Source of the DNA: Benincasa hispida
Taxonomy: Eukaryota; Streptophyta; Magnoliopsida; Cucurbitales; Cucurbitaceae
Assembly (NCBI RefSeq): GCF_009727055.1
Contig: NC_052359.1
Span: 14,812,932-14,876,931 of the forward strand
Length of the DNA stretch: 64,000 nt
Direction: 5' to 3'
The stretch's first letter is position 1. Each line of letters starts with the position of its first letter. Position numbers and translations under genes: made by a program. Below the pieces are notes generated by a model. The model made no database searches. It had not been told where the DNA came from and saw nothing but the letters and a program-made list of their open reading frames with translations. Positions 48,211 through 59,301 of the stretch are shown in pieces.

Positions 48211-51200
48211 AGAATGAATATTTCAATGATTAATTCTATGACTATTTTTTTAAATTAAAAATATAATAATTTAAAGAAGTATTTGAATTATGCTAGGATA
48301 TATAAACATAAAGATTAATTATTTCAAATCTTTAAATATTAAATGCTCATTTGGTAACCATTTTATTTTTGTTTTTGTTTTTTAAAATTAAGCCTATGAA
48401 CACTATTTCTAACTCTAACTCTAAATTTATTCCTTTGTTATTTACTTTTCACCAGTTGTTTAAAAAATCAAGTCAAATTTTGAGAAGTAAAAAAAGTAGC
48501 TTTCAAAAAGTTGTTTTTGTTGTTAGAATTTGGCTAAGAATTCAACCATTATACTTAAGAAATATGCAAATCATTATAAAAAAAAAGTGGATATATAGGC
48601 TTAATAAAAAACAAAAATAAAATGGTTACCAAATTAGATATTAAATTTTTTGTATTTAATGTCTCTATTGTCAACATGAACATAGTTGACGTGACATAAA
48701 ATGGTTTGATTACCTCAAGTTGCATATATTGTAATATATATGTGTATGTGAAACCTGGATTTCAATTTCCCTACTTAAGCAGGTAATTAAGAGAATTAAC
48801 TAGGTATAAGTTAATCCTATGTTGAAGAGAAGAAAAATTTAAGTGTTGAATAGATTTTCCTTGAGTAGCTTTGAGATAAGCCTTAAACTAGTGAAAATTT
48901 GGCTAAGGGTAAAGCCAAAAGAAACCATGCGTTTGGTGTTAACACATAAGACGAGGCTGAGTAGAGTTTAAAGGAGTTAAGCATTGAAGCCAAGTGCAAC
49001 CATGCTTTGAGCTTATCAGGTATGGATGCATGTTGGCCGAGGCATTGGCAAGAGACGTTGCCAAGGGTTACTCATGCATTGAGGCTGCATGAGCGAGAGA
49101 AGCTTGAGCTTAAGGTACTAGGCAGACGATCGTATAGCTATGGGTGGCACTGAGCGAAGCACTAGATGATCGTGTAGCTGTAGGCGGTGCTAAACTTTGT
49201 GAAGTGATGTGCTAGACGACGGAGCTATGTGATAGGCGATAAGAACTACACAATCAGCATAGGCGCTAGACGATAAGCATAGAAGCTAAACGATAGCGTT
49301 GGAAAATAGTGCTAAACGATGAAGTGGGCACTAGACGATAAGCTTAGGAGCTAGACGATGTGGGCGCTGGGCGATAGACCCAAGCGTTACATGATGGCGC
49401 TACACGATAGGCAGAGTGTTAAATGATGGGTGTTGCACAATAGACGCAGGCGCTGGGTGTTGGCGTTACACGATAAGCAGACGCATTAGACGATGGGCGT
49501 GATGCGTTACACGATAAGCGTTAGTGCTACACAATGGAACTAAACGATAGGCGCAAGAGCTATACGATAGGCTATGCGCTGAACGATGAGCGTTAGCGAG
49601 TTCGTTATCAGTGAGAGATGCATGCGATAGTAAGATCATTGAGAGCAAGATATCACTAAATGATTGAGCTATACAATTGGTCATAAGTGTTATGTGATAG
49701 GACGCAGGCACTAGACAATTGGCAATGGTGAGAGGGCTGGTTGTTAAGCAACAACGAGAGATTCATTAAATGATGGGGTTGTGCGATGAAGTTCAAGAGC
49801 TGCACGATAGACTAAACGATGGAGCGGTGCTGAAGCTTGCGTTATGAAAGGCTAATGAGCTCACCAGGACAAATGGCTATACCGAGAAAAGGTTGAGCTT
49901 AAGTTAGTAGGAGCTGGACGAATAGAGTTTCATGCAAAGAAAGTCTTATGCATGGGAAGAACAACTCATGTAGGTGATGGAAAGGGAGTAGGTGGTGACA
50001 AAGCATGGTGCAAACAATTCAAAGTAGGAGGTGTCTTGCGTTGAGGCTTAGTAAAATGAGAAGGATCAGTTCCTTTAACCTATAAATACCACCATAGAGT
50101 GTCCTCTTCAATTCATAAGCCAAATCTTCTTCAAAGGATGTAAGGAAGAGTGTTAGAAGGTAGATTTAGATGAGACTATACGTTGATGATGAAGGCCATG
50201 CATTGGTAGCAAGACCATGTATTGTAAGAAATTCCAAGAGGAGGAGATGTTGTCAGACAGTGAAGTCTAGAAGTAGTATCAACTGGGACGAGGAGTTCTC
50301 ACAGAATACTCGTGCGTTTTGAATGATTCTAAAGCCACCTGAAAGCTCTGAGAGTCTGGTTTCAAGGTAGGACTTCCGGAGAAGAAGCTTCAAGGAATCA
50401 AGCTAGAGAATTAAGAAAAGACAGAATGGTCGAGCTGTCGGATAAGCTTGAGCCAGTCTTGATGTTTTGAGAAATTTCGCCAAACCACGAGGAATTCTGA
50501 GCTAAGATTTTAAGGTAAGCTTCCTGAGACATTTTAGAGCATGTTTTTGTGGAAGGAAGTATCTTGAAATAAGCTTAGAACTATGAATAATCTAAGCTTG
50601 AAGTTGAATCTGGATTTTAGGTTTCAAAAGGGAGTTGAGGTAACCAAAGAACTTCTAGAAAGAAAGGTTCCTGCCTTATCAAGGTGAGTGGTATTTCCTT
50701 TAAGTCTTAAGCATATCTATTAGAGTAAATTGTATATGTTTATGTTATGACTGAGTAATTAACATTAGAATGAGATTATATATGATCAGGATGGTCAGGG
50801 GGTCAATAGACCTAGCTCCTAGGCCCCGAGTGGAACTTCACGGGATGGTCAAGGGACTGAAAGATCTAGTTCCTGAGACTGTGGGAGGAACCTTGTATGG
50901 AATGGTCAGAGGGCCGACAGGCCTAGCTTCTGAACCCATAAGCAGGAATCTATGTGCACATAGAAAACATGGGAAACAAAGGGAACGCAAGAGAGTAAGC
51001 GTTTATGATTAGTATCAGTTAACTATCTACCATGTGTGTAGATAGAGTTTGAGATCAAATTCATTCAAAGCTAAGGTTTGTGTATTAACCTCGTATATAT
51101 GATATGCTTGTATTATTATGGCGTTGGGCGGTAGACCCAAGCATTACGTGATGGCGCTACACGATAGGCAGAGTGCTAAACGATGGGCGTTGCACGATAG

Positions 51201-51738
51201 ACGCAGGCGCTGGGTGTTGGCGTTACACGATAAGCAGACGCATTAGACGATGGGTGTGATGCGTTACACGATAAGCGTCAGCGCTACACAATGGAACTAA
51301 ACGATAGGCGCAGGAGCTATACGATAGGCTATGCGCTGAACGATGAGCATTAGCGAGTTTGTTATCAGTGAGAGACGCATGCGATAGTGAGATCATTGAG
51401 AGCGAGATATCACTAAATGATTGAGCTACACAATTGGGCATAAGTGTTATGCGATAGGACGCAGGCACTAGACAATTGGCAACGGCGAGAGGGCTGGTTG
51501 TTAAGCAACAACGAGAGATTCATTAAACGATGGGGTTGTGCGATGAAGTTCAAGAGCTGCACGATGGACTAAACGATGGAGCGGTGCTGATGCTTGCGTT
51601 ATGAAAGGCTGATAAGCTCACCAGGACAAATGGCTATACCGAGAAAAGGTTGAGCTTAAGTTAGTAGGAGCTGGACGAATAGAGTTTCATGCAAAGAAAG
51701 TCTTATGCATGAGGAAGACAACTCATGTAGGTGAATGG

Positions 51739-51762
51739 TCTTATACACATCTAGATGTGTAT
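51739..51762. other. Truncated Nextera mate-pair junction adapter
   Basis: TCTTATACACATCT followed by AGATGTGTAT: 24 bases identical to the middle of the synthetic junction adapter, lacking the outer CTGTC and AAGAGACAG. The following 130 bp (51763-51892) nearly repeat 51608-51738. Confidence 0.9.
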
Positions 51763-51905
51763 TGATAAGCTCACCAGGACAAATGGCTATACCGAGAAAA
51801 GGTTGAGCTTAAGTTAGTAGGAGCTGGACGAATAGAGTTTCATGCAAAGAAAGTCTTATGCATGAGGAAGACAACTCATGTAGGTGAATGGCATAAGAGT
51901 AGGTG

Positions 51906-51943
51906 CTGTCTCTTATACACATCTAGATGTGTATAAGAGACAG
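51906..51943. other. Complete Nextera mate-pair junction adapter (synthetic)
   Basis: CTGTCTCTTATACACATCT is followed directly by its reverse complement AGATGTGTATAAGAGACAG, 38 bases in all. This is the back-to-back Tn5 mosaic end produced on circularisation in Illumina Nextera mate-pair libraries. It is not plant sequence and marks an untrimmed read built into the assembly. Confidence 0.97.
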
Positions 51944-52603
51944 GCTTGGGCCAGTCTTGATGATTCTATGTTTACGGCCAAATCATGAGGAATTCTGAGC
52001 TAAGATTTTAAGGTAAGCTTCCTGAGACATTTTAGAGCATGTTTTTGTGGAAGGAAGTATCTTGAAATAAGGCTTAGAACTATGAGTAATCTAAGCTTGA
52101 AGTTGAATCTAGATTTTAGGTTTCAAAAGGGTGTTGAGGTAACCAAATAACTTCTAGAAAGAAAGGTTCCTACCTTACCAAAGTGAGTGGTATTTCCTTT
52201 AAGTCTTAAGCATATCTATTAGAGTAAATTGTATATGTTTATGTTATGACTGAGTAATTAGCATGAGAATGAGATTATATATGATCGGAATGGTCAGGGG
52301 GTCAATAGACCTAGTTCCTAGGCCCCGAGTGGAACTTCACGGGATGGTCAAAGGACTAAAAGGTCTAGTTCCTGAGTCTGTGGGAGGAACCTTGTATGGA
52401 ATGGTCAGAGGGCCGAAAGGCCTAGCTTCTGAACCTATAAGCAGGAATCTATATGCACATAGAAAACATGGGAAACAAAGGGAACGCAAGAGAGTAAACG
52501 TTTATGATTAGTATTAGTTAACTATCTACCATGTGTGTAGATAGAGTTTGAGATCAAATTCATTCAAAGCTAAGGTTTGTGTATTAACTTCGTATACACC
52601 ATT

Positions 52604-53525
52604 TGAAATTCAATCTTTCAGATTTCATAACTTTATTTCTAGCATTCAATTAACTAAACTCCATTCAACGAATTTGTTCATAAACATCTTAACTTTTACT
52701 TACCTTAGAAATTGAGCATTACTCCCTATTGAGTTGATTGAAAACTTCCAATTTTTCTTCAAGCTAGCTGAGAACTCTCTCACTTTCTAAGCCTTCAAAT
52801 GGTATCAATACTCCTTCTTGTAGGCGTAAGAAAAATTTTGGCAAACCATTCTCCTCCATCACTTGGCTAAATTATCTTTCAATTGACGTTTCCAAGGCTG
52901 CCACCTGGCTTACTTACCAATTAGTTAAGTTGAACTCCTCAGCTTAACTTCATCGCATGACCTTACGGCCACTTACGTCTTTTCTTGGTTGGCGCATACT
53001 TCTACGCATCTTCATATCTTATGAGCGACACCTTCAATGCATGATCTTCTGCTACCTCATTTGTCATCTTAGCCTCATTAGCATACAAGGTTGGTCGCAT
53101 ACTTTCTTCGTACTGCACTATCATATTTAGCCATAACGTCCCTTTCTTGGACCTTTGGCCCCATAGTTCAACAGAACTGGCCGCATGACACCTTATAACT
53201 CCAACGCATGGAGTTTTCTATTTTCTCTAAGTGTTAACTCTTTTCTACTTTACTCGTGAACTCAACATTCCATACTTAGCGTAATTCTTGCCCCTTTTTC
53301 CAGCTTGCCATTGTCTAAACTTCTCAAACTCTCTATGCATTAACGTGCTTACAACCCGAATGCATATACTCATAACACTTAGAAAATTTTTCTTCTATTA
53401 ACATTTCAATCGCATCATTCATTTAGTATGTTTAGCTTACTTTTGCATTAATCTTGATACACATCTTCAATACATAATTAAGATAACTTAAACTTAATTA
53501 ATTAGTAAAACAAGTTTAGGTGTTT
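52604..53525 (-). mobile_element. E-family LTR fragment, minus orientation
   Basis: The reverse complement shows E-type landmarks ('ttttctaagtgtt', 'ccatgcgttgga', 'gcatgcgatgaag', 'cagctagcttgaag'). It joins E4 head to head at 52604, and its outer end at about 53525 returns to R3-type sequence. No TSD was identified. Confidence 0.55.
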
Positions 53526-53975
53526 ATAGTAAGGGTATATAGATTTTGTTTTATGTTTTAGATGCCATGTATTAAGCAAATATGTGTTTGGTAGATGACT
53601 CGAATTTTGTTTCTAAAAACTTTCGGATTCGGTGGTACAAACGGTGCAAATTATGAAAACAACATTTTTATATTTTTATTGTATATCGCTTTTGAATTTT
53701 AAATTCTAAAATGAAAATTATATTAAATAAAGATAAAAACATTTAAAAGTACAATATATTATAGGGGACTTTCAAAAATAAAAAAGAAGGGAAATTATTT
53801 ACACAAATAGCAAAATTTTAATTTACTTTGATAAAATTGATAAAGGCGAATAGAAGTTTATCTCTGATAGAAGCCCTTCATTAATAGACGCTGATATAAG
53901 TTTATCAGTGTCTATTAATGTTTTTTTTTCTTTTTGTTATTTTTGTAAATAGTTTGACATTTTTTCTATATGTGA
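53526..53975. repeat. R3 continuation plus MITE
   Basis: 53526-53800 matches 3110-3300 of R1 ('gtgcaaattatgaaaacaacattttta'). 53801-53975 is a MITE-like stretch with inverted ends (GGAAATTATTTACAC and GTGAAAATTTCC) and a 'tagacgctgatataagtttatcagtgtctatta' core, related to 8972-9203. Confidence 0.55.
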
Positions 53976-54690
53976 AAATTTCCCTATATTAAATTATAAA
54001 CTCAATTTATTTTTTAAATTATAATATGTATTATGTAATCGTATATTACAAAATAAAAATTTTATAATTTTTTAACAAAAATCATATTCATAGACTATGA
54101 AGAGATTTATAGAATAATTAGTGTTTAATTAATATTTGAGAATTAATTCGTTAATTATTTCCTTGTAAGGCTATAAATAGCCAACATAGGAATCTAAAAT
54201 GAAACTTTTAATCATCCATTTCAAATGAACATCTAGTTCTTTGAGAGAGTTCTCTCTTTAGGGATAGATTTTCCTTATTTACCTCAACCCACTGCATCAT
54301 AAATAATTAAATAATATATAATTTATTGTCAACTAAATATTAGTGGTTAACTACAATTAATTTTATGATTTATATTATTATATTATATATATATATATAA
54401 TCAAATAATTTTAAATAATTATTTAAATTATAATTCAATTTTCAAATCCGCTACAAAAGCATATCTAAAATATATGAAATTCAATTCTGTTTAAATTTTC
54501 TAAAAAGATGGGCCATGTTTTTTTTGACATACAAAGCAGGCCTTAAGTATGTATTCCTCTAATCTAAAGATGGTCAGCCCCTAGTTATCTCAGAATTCTG
54601 TGAAGGTTCTTCTTCCTCTAATTTTCTATCCAAGAATTTGTGAATACTTGTCGAACGTGAACCTCCCATTGATTTATAGTGTGGGTTGAA
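53976..54690. other. AT-rich intergenic region, candidate kinase-gene promoter
   Basis: Contains an (AT)n tract at 54383-54401 and no coding frame. It presumably includes the kinase promoter; no clear TATA box could be tied to a start site. Confidence 0.3.
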
Positions 54691-55259
54691 TTTAGGGTTT
54701 TGGTGCAGCAACTGCCACCAGAAATTGGGAATCTCTGGACAGAGAAGCGTGAGAAACGCCTAATTTGGCTCAACAAGCTTTCTGAAAATGGAGGAAATCG
54801 CCACTTACACCATCCTTCTCAAATTAGCAAATTTGACTCAGTCTCTCTCAATTCCAAACTTGGGGGGTTTCCTACTCCAACAAAGAAGAAAAACAAGCTT
54901 CATGGTAAAACTTTAGCTCCTTTTTCCCGAGAGAGACCAGAAAAAAAGAGAAAATACGTCTGGTTTTTTTCTGGGAAATAGCTGTTTTTTTCTATCATAT
55001 TTATCTTTTACATTGTTTTTGAAAAATTTTCCCCTTTTTTCATTTTTTGCCTTGTGGGGTTGAAGCTGAAGAGGGCATTTCTCATTGTTATGCGCTGACT
55101 TTGTTTCTTCCCCCTCCCCCCTCCCCCAATTGATCCTCGTGGTTTCTATTTCTGTATCTCTGTTGTTATGTGCTTTGATTTTTCAAGGATTTGTTCAATG
55201 CAAGATCTTGATTGTCATTTGTGACTGCTTTTGTGTTGTGAGAAAAGAGATAAAGGAAG
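54691..55259 (+). other. Probable 5' leader of the kinase gene
   Basis: T/C-rich sequence with pyrimidine blocks (for example 55110-55133) typical of plant 5' UTRs. A 100-codon open frame at 54679-54981 is probably not a protein: it has no recognisable features and sits where the leader is expected. An intron in the leader is possible but not shown. Confidence 0.35.
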
Positions 55260-58082
55260 ATGAATTGCTTTCAATGTTGTATGTCAGAGGAGAAAGTCAG
55301 TAGGAAGTCTTTGAAACAGAGCATTAAGGAGTATCATGACACAAAAACTTTAGCCTCATTTGCCAACATTTCCTTTAAATCTGGTAGGTTCTGTCCCTTT
55401 GCTGCCCCACATTTGGATCCTGTGTGATATATATTTGCACTGGTTGCATGTGACTTGTTTGGGTGCAATCAATTTTAATTTCCTTGTAGGTTTTAGTAGT
55501 TGATTGGAATTCGAAAACGGGTTTTTGGGTTTGAATCTTCCTTACTCAAATGCGGCCTTTGAGCATTTAATCTTGATATTGTTTGAGGCATTTTGTGGTT
55601 TCCTTCTTAGAATGAAGTTATTTTTCTTAAGCAATAATACAGTCCAAGAATTCCCCTTGTAGTTTTTAGTAGTTCATTGGAACTCAGAATGTGTTTCCAC
55701 TTTTTAGTCTTCCACACTCAAACATGATATTTGAGTTTGAGTCTCAAATCCTCGCTTTTGCAGAGGCATCTTTCTTTCTTTGAATAAATGCATATTATCA
55801 TAACCCCTAAAACACACTTAGAATTTACCATGTAGTTTTTTAGTAGTTTGTTGGAATTCAGAATGTGTTTCCAGGATTGTATCTCCCTTGATTGAGTATG
55901 GTATTTGAGCTTCGAATCTTTATATGGTAGAGGCGTTTGCTAATTCTTTCTCCAAATGGATTTATATTTCTTAATCACTAATACACCTAAAATACTTCCT
56001 TATTCTCTAACTATCTTTTGGGAGTATTTATTTCGTTACTTCAAACAATACATGTATAGAGTGCTTGATGGATTGGTTCCTGAATTATTTCAGCTCTCTT
56101 CCTAGTAAACACATTCTGAACCTTGTTTAAGACTTTAATTGTTTTTATTCTTCAAAAATTAGTAGTTTAAAACCACGGATAATATGTTTAATTTGAAAAA
56201 CTTGACTGTGAACTCGCAGATAGCAGTCGGCGAAGGTACATAACTGAGGAGATAAAAAAGTTAGGAAAAGGAAACATCTCTGCACAAGTTTTTACATTTT
56301 GTGAGTTAACTGCTGCTACAAATAACTTCAACCACAAAAATCTGTTGGGGGAAGGTGGTTTTGGAAGGGTTTACAAAGGCGTCTTTGAAAGCACAAAACA
56401 AGTATCATGACATAACCTTTACTTTCATATATGCCATCTATGCAAAATAGATTTGTTGTTGAGTTCTCTACTTATTTGTGTTTTGGTTTTGTCTTCCTTA
56501 GGTAACGGCCGTGAAGCAACTTGACCGAAATGGATTTCAAGGAAACAGAGAATTCCTTGTAGAGGTTTTGATGTTGAGCCTTCTTCACCATCCTAATCTT
56601 GTGAATTTGGTTGGGTATTGTGCTGATGGGGATCAGAGGATTTTGGTTTATGAGTACATGGCTAAAGGTTCCTTGGAGGATCATCTTCTTGGTATGACTT
56701 GATGATTCATTTCACATTCAGTTAGGAGCTCGAAATATGTTCGAATTATATTAGAATTCCCAATAAATGTTTAGTTTGTAGGTAGTCCTACAAAAAGATT
56801 CCATTTAACTGAATTTATCTAGATCTGGATGTATTTCATGTTACATTACAAACATAACATGTTTCCCTTCAGAAGATGGAATTCCATGATTTACAACAGC
56901 CTTTACATATATTTTTTTTAATGTGATCTTTTCATTTTAATAACCGAAATCCAATTCAAAGGTGCTCGATCTTAAGCTTGCAACAACAAACCTTTTTATA
57001 CTGGGTTCTGAAGTTGGAGCCTCTTATTTTCAGATATAGCATCAGATAAGCCACCTCTGGACTGGAAGACAAGGATGAAAATTGCTGAAGGAGCGGCAAA
57101 AGGACTTGAGTACTTGCACGAATCCGCTAATCCTCCTGTGATATACCGTGATTTCAAAGCTTCAAACATATTGTTGGACGAAGAATTCAATCCAAAGCTC
57201 TCTGATTTTGGTCTTGCAAAGTTAGGTCCTACTGGGGACAAATCTCATGTTTCCACTAGGGTGATGGGAACCTATGGTTACTGTGCTCCTGAATATGCGC
57301 TTACAGGACAATTGACGACGAAATCAGATGTCTACAGTTTCGGTGTCGTGTTTCTGGAGATTATAACTGGAAGAAGGGTTATAGACAATGCAAGACCAAC
57401 AGCAGAACAAAATTTAATTACTTGGGTATGCTTTTTTATGTTGTATACACTTCTCTCACCTGCATATATATTTGATCTTGATATTAATGAAGAATTGCGT
57501 TTGGTATTGTGATGTGATGTAGTTGTTGATATCTTGTTCCCAACTTTAAAGAAACTATCTTAAACTTTTCATTTTGTTGTCATTTCAACGAAGGCTTCTT
57601 CTTTTCCTAACATTCGTCGATATCGATACTTTTGTGTATGACATTGAACTTCAAATATTCTTAAACTCAACCAAAAGCTTTGTAATCCAAACTTTCTAAG
57701 CTTGAACACTGAATAATTTGTTGAAACTAAAACTTGTTAGTTCTCAACCATGTTTACTTCATTATAGGCACAACCACTTTTCAAAGACAGAAGGAAATTT
57801 ACCCTAATGGCAGATCCAAAGCTAGAAGGAAATTATCCAGTGAAGGCTCTGTATCAAGCTCTGGCAGTGGCAGCCATGTGTTTACAAGAGGAAGCGAGTA
57901 CTCGACCATTGATCAGCGATGTGGTTACAGCTCTTGAATATTTAGCTGCAAATAAGGATGTCGATTCAGATGTAGATGATGAATCAGATTCGGGATCGGT
58001 ATCAGGATCGGGTTCAGCTTCTCCTGATAGAAGTAGTACCAATGGAGATAAAAATGTTGATGTTGAGGATGATGGGAGGTGA
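55260..58082 (+). CDS. Receptor-like cytoplasmic kinase, RLCK-VII/PBS1-like (closest to the PBL23/24 type), 400 aa
   Basis: Five exons: 55260-55383, 56220-56401, 56502-56691, 57034-57425 and 57768-58082, all with GT-AG introns and consistent phases. An in-frame TAA nine bases upstream fixes the ATG. The N-terminus MNCFQCC has no Gly2 but Cys3, 6 and 7 for possible S-acylation, so plasma-membrane attachment is likely. Kinase landmarks: glycine loop [11 protein letters not shown] (85-95), Lys107 in TAVKQLD, Glu123 in [13 protein letters not shown], catalytic YRDFKASN (Asp205; the family usually has YRDLK), DFG (223-225), activation loop GDKSHVS (233-239), [10 protein letters not shown] (244-253), then KSDVYSFGV. 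The tail (about 360-400) is Asp/Ser-rich and acidic. These kinases relay signals from receptor kinases in immunity or growth. All catalytic residues are present, so I expect an active Ser/Thr kinase. The PBL23/24 placement is from memory of family sequences. Confidence 0.95.
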
Positions 58083-58260
58083 TTTAGAATTGGACAAAAC
58101 AAATAAGAAAAATGAAGATATTATGGATCTCTGGCACTTGTGATTGGGGCAGTTTGTCCCTCATTTTCCTCCCTTTGTAATATTTTCCAATATGACAAGG
58201 CCATTTTAAGGATTTTGGAGTAATGTGCAAAACGTAATTATGATAAGGGCAGAAAAGTAA
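58083..58260 (+). other. Probable 3' UTR of the kinase gene
   Basis: A T-rich region with 'cctttgtaatattttcc' follows the stop. No perfect AATAAA was found. A run of A begins near 58258. Confidence 0.35.
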
Positions 58261-58780
58261 AAAAAAAAAAAGTTGAAAAAATCAAAATGACATAATTATT
58301 CTTTACATATTCGTGTCTGTGAATTTTAAGAGATGAAAAAGAAGGAATCTGAGACATTTGCATTTAAAACAAAGAAACAAGGGAAGTGAAAATCTAAGGC
58401 TTAGTTTGATAACTTTTTTGTTTTGAAAATCATGCTTGATTTCACACCTTTATATATATAAGTTTTTCACAATTTTTAAAAATATATTTGAAATTTGAAG
58501 TGCATAACCGATCAATTTTTAAGATAATTTTGAATTAAACATTTACTTGATTTATTTTAAAATTAAATTTATATTAACCAAGGCTTTTGTACCTCATATT
58601 TAATTCATTTACTGTATTGCTGCTCATGATAATTATGTACGAACGGGAAGTTTTAACATTCAATAATCACAAATTTGATTGCAGTTCAATTTAAAAAAAA
58701 AAAAATGATTGTAGTTACATTAACATGAATAGTCCTAAGATTCACTCATTAATATGTATTGAATGAAAAATTTTGGACCA
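58261..58780. other. AT-rich spacer
   Basis: No gene or repeat with defined ends is visible between the kinase 3' end and the LTR-like sequence at 58.8 kb. Confidence 0.4.
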
Positions 58781-59301
58781 ATCATAAATTATTACACATT
58801 TACCAAATTAATGACGAATTTACAAATCATCTAAATTAGAACTAATTAAAAAATTGACATGTGTCCTAAATTGAAATCGAAAACATAAATTGGCAAATCC
58901 CGATGATGCCACTTGTATTTATCATGACCGTTGGATAGAATCAAATAATTTAATTCAATTTGATATTATTATTTGGGCTAAAGTTCAATTGAGTCCAAAA
59001 AATAGGCTTAGTTTGACCCAAATGTCAAATATGATCCAAATGTAATCAGTTGGGCTCAGGGGCAAGGTCCATGGACCAACCAAGCCCAAACCCACAAAGT
59101 CCACCTATGAACTCTATAAATAGAGAAGTTCTCTTCATTTGCAAAGGTCAGCAATTTTACACTCCAGAGAGCCTAGAAGAAATTTTCTACGATAAAAAAA
59201 ACTCCTTGACTCCTGAAGAATGAACCACTCGTTGAAACTCAAACTCTGAAGATACAAAGGTTCTTCAAGGACATCAAATTTCAAGAACACTACGTCCTTC
59301 A
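58781..59301 (+). mobile_element. H1: LTR part of a retroelement, left of G1
   Basis: Promoter-like sequence with TATAAATAG at 59115 and 'cctatgaactctataaatagagaagttctcttc'. It is followed by a leader without coding capacity. The sequence resumes beyond G1 at 63816. Together these look like the U3-R-U5 of one LTR; its 5' end is not located. Confidence 0.5.
59115..59123 (+). promoter_or_regulatory. TATA box of the H1 LTR
   Basis: TATAAATAG within a short GC-containing context, the strongest TATA match in this part. Confidence 0.5.

Larger units (their letters stand above)
43424..48746 (+). repeat. Large dispersed repeat, copy R3
   Basis: The left half matches 6930-9650 (R2) and the right half matches R1. 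The segment 48300-48740 repeats part of its own right end (compare 47500-47900). The LTR-derived block at 48747-53525 interrupts it; a short continuation is at 53526-53800. It carries the best copy of the acidic gene and an 8-bp-TSD hAT-type MITE. Confidence 0.7.
48747..52603 (+). mobile_element. E4: truncated LTR of the E family, with artefactual duplication
   Basis: It starts TGTGAAACCTGG like E2. A minisatellite (49120-49830) has units such as 'gctagacgataagcgtagg'. A TATA box is at 50081, and the triple 'gatggtcag' array is at 50789-50943. After 51119 the sequence jumps back: 51121-51738 repeats 49364-49975, and 51945-52603 repeats 50445-51107. The two are joined by synthetic adapter sequence. 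The expected 3' end (GTGTGACA) is absent. The real structure here cannot be trusted. Confidence 0.7.

Noticed and set aside
49120..49830. CRISPR-like array
   Set aside because: Unit length and spacing are irregular, spacers are not distinct, and this is plant DNA; it is an LTR minisatellite.
51906..51943. Natural inverted repeat or Tn5-like transposon end
   Set aside because: The sequence is the engineered 19-bp mosaic end placed back to back with no intervening base, as made in vitro; no transposase gene is nearby.
54679..54981. 100-codon open frame upstream of the kinase
   Set aside because: It has no known features, and its position and T/C-rich context fit a 5' leader. The kinase ATG has its own in-frame upstream stop.
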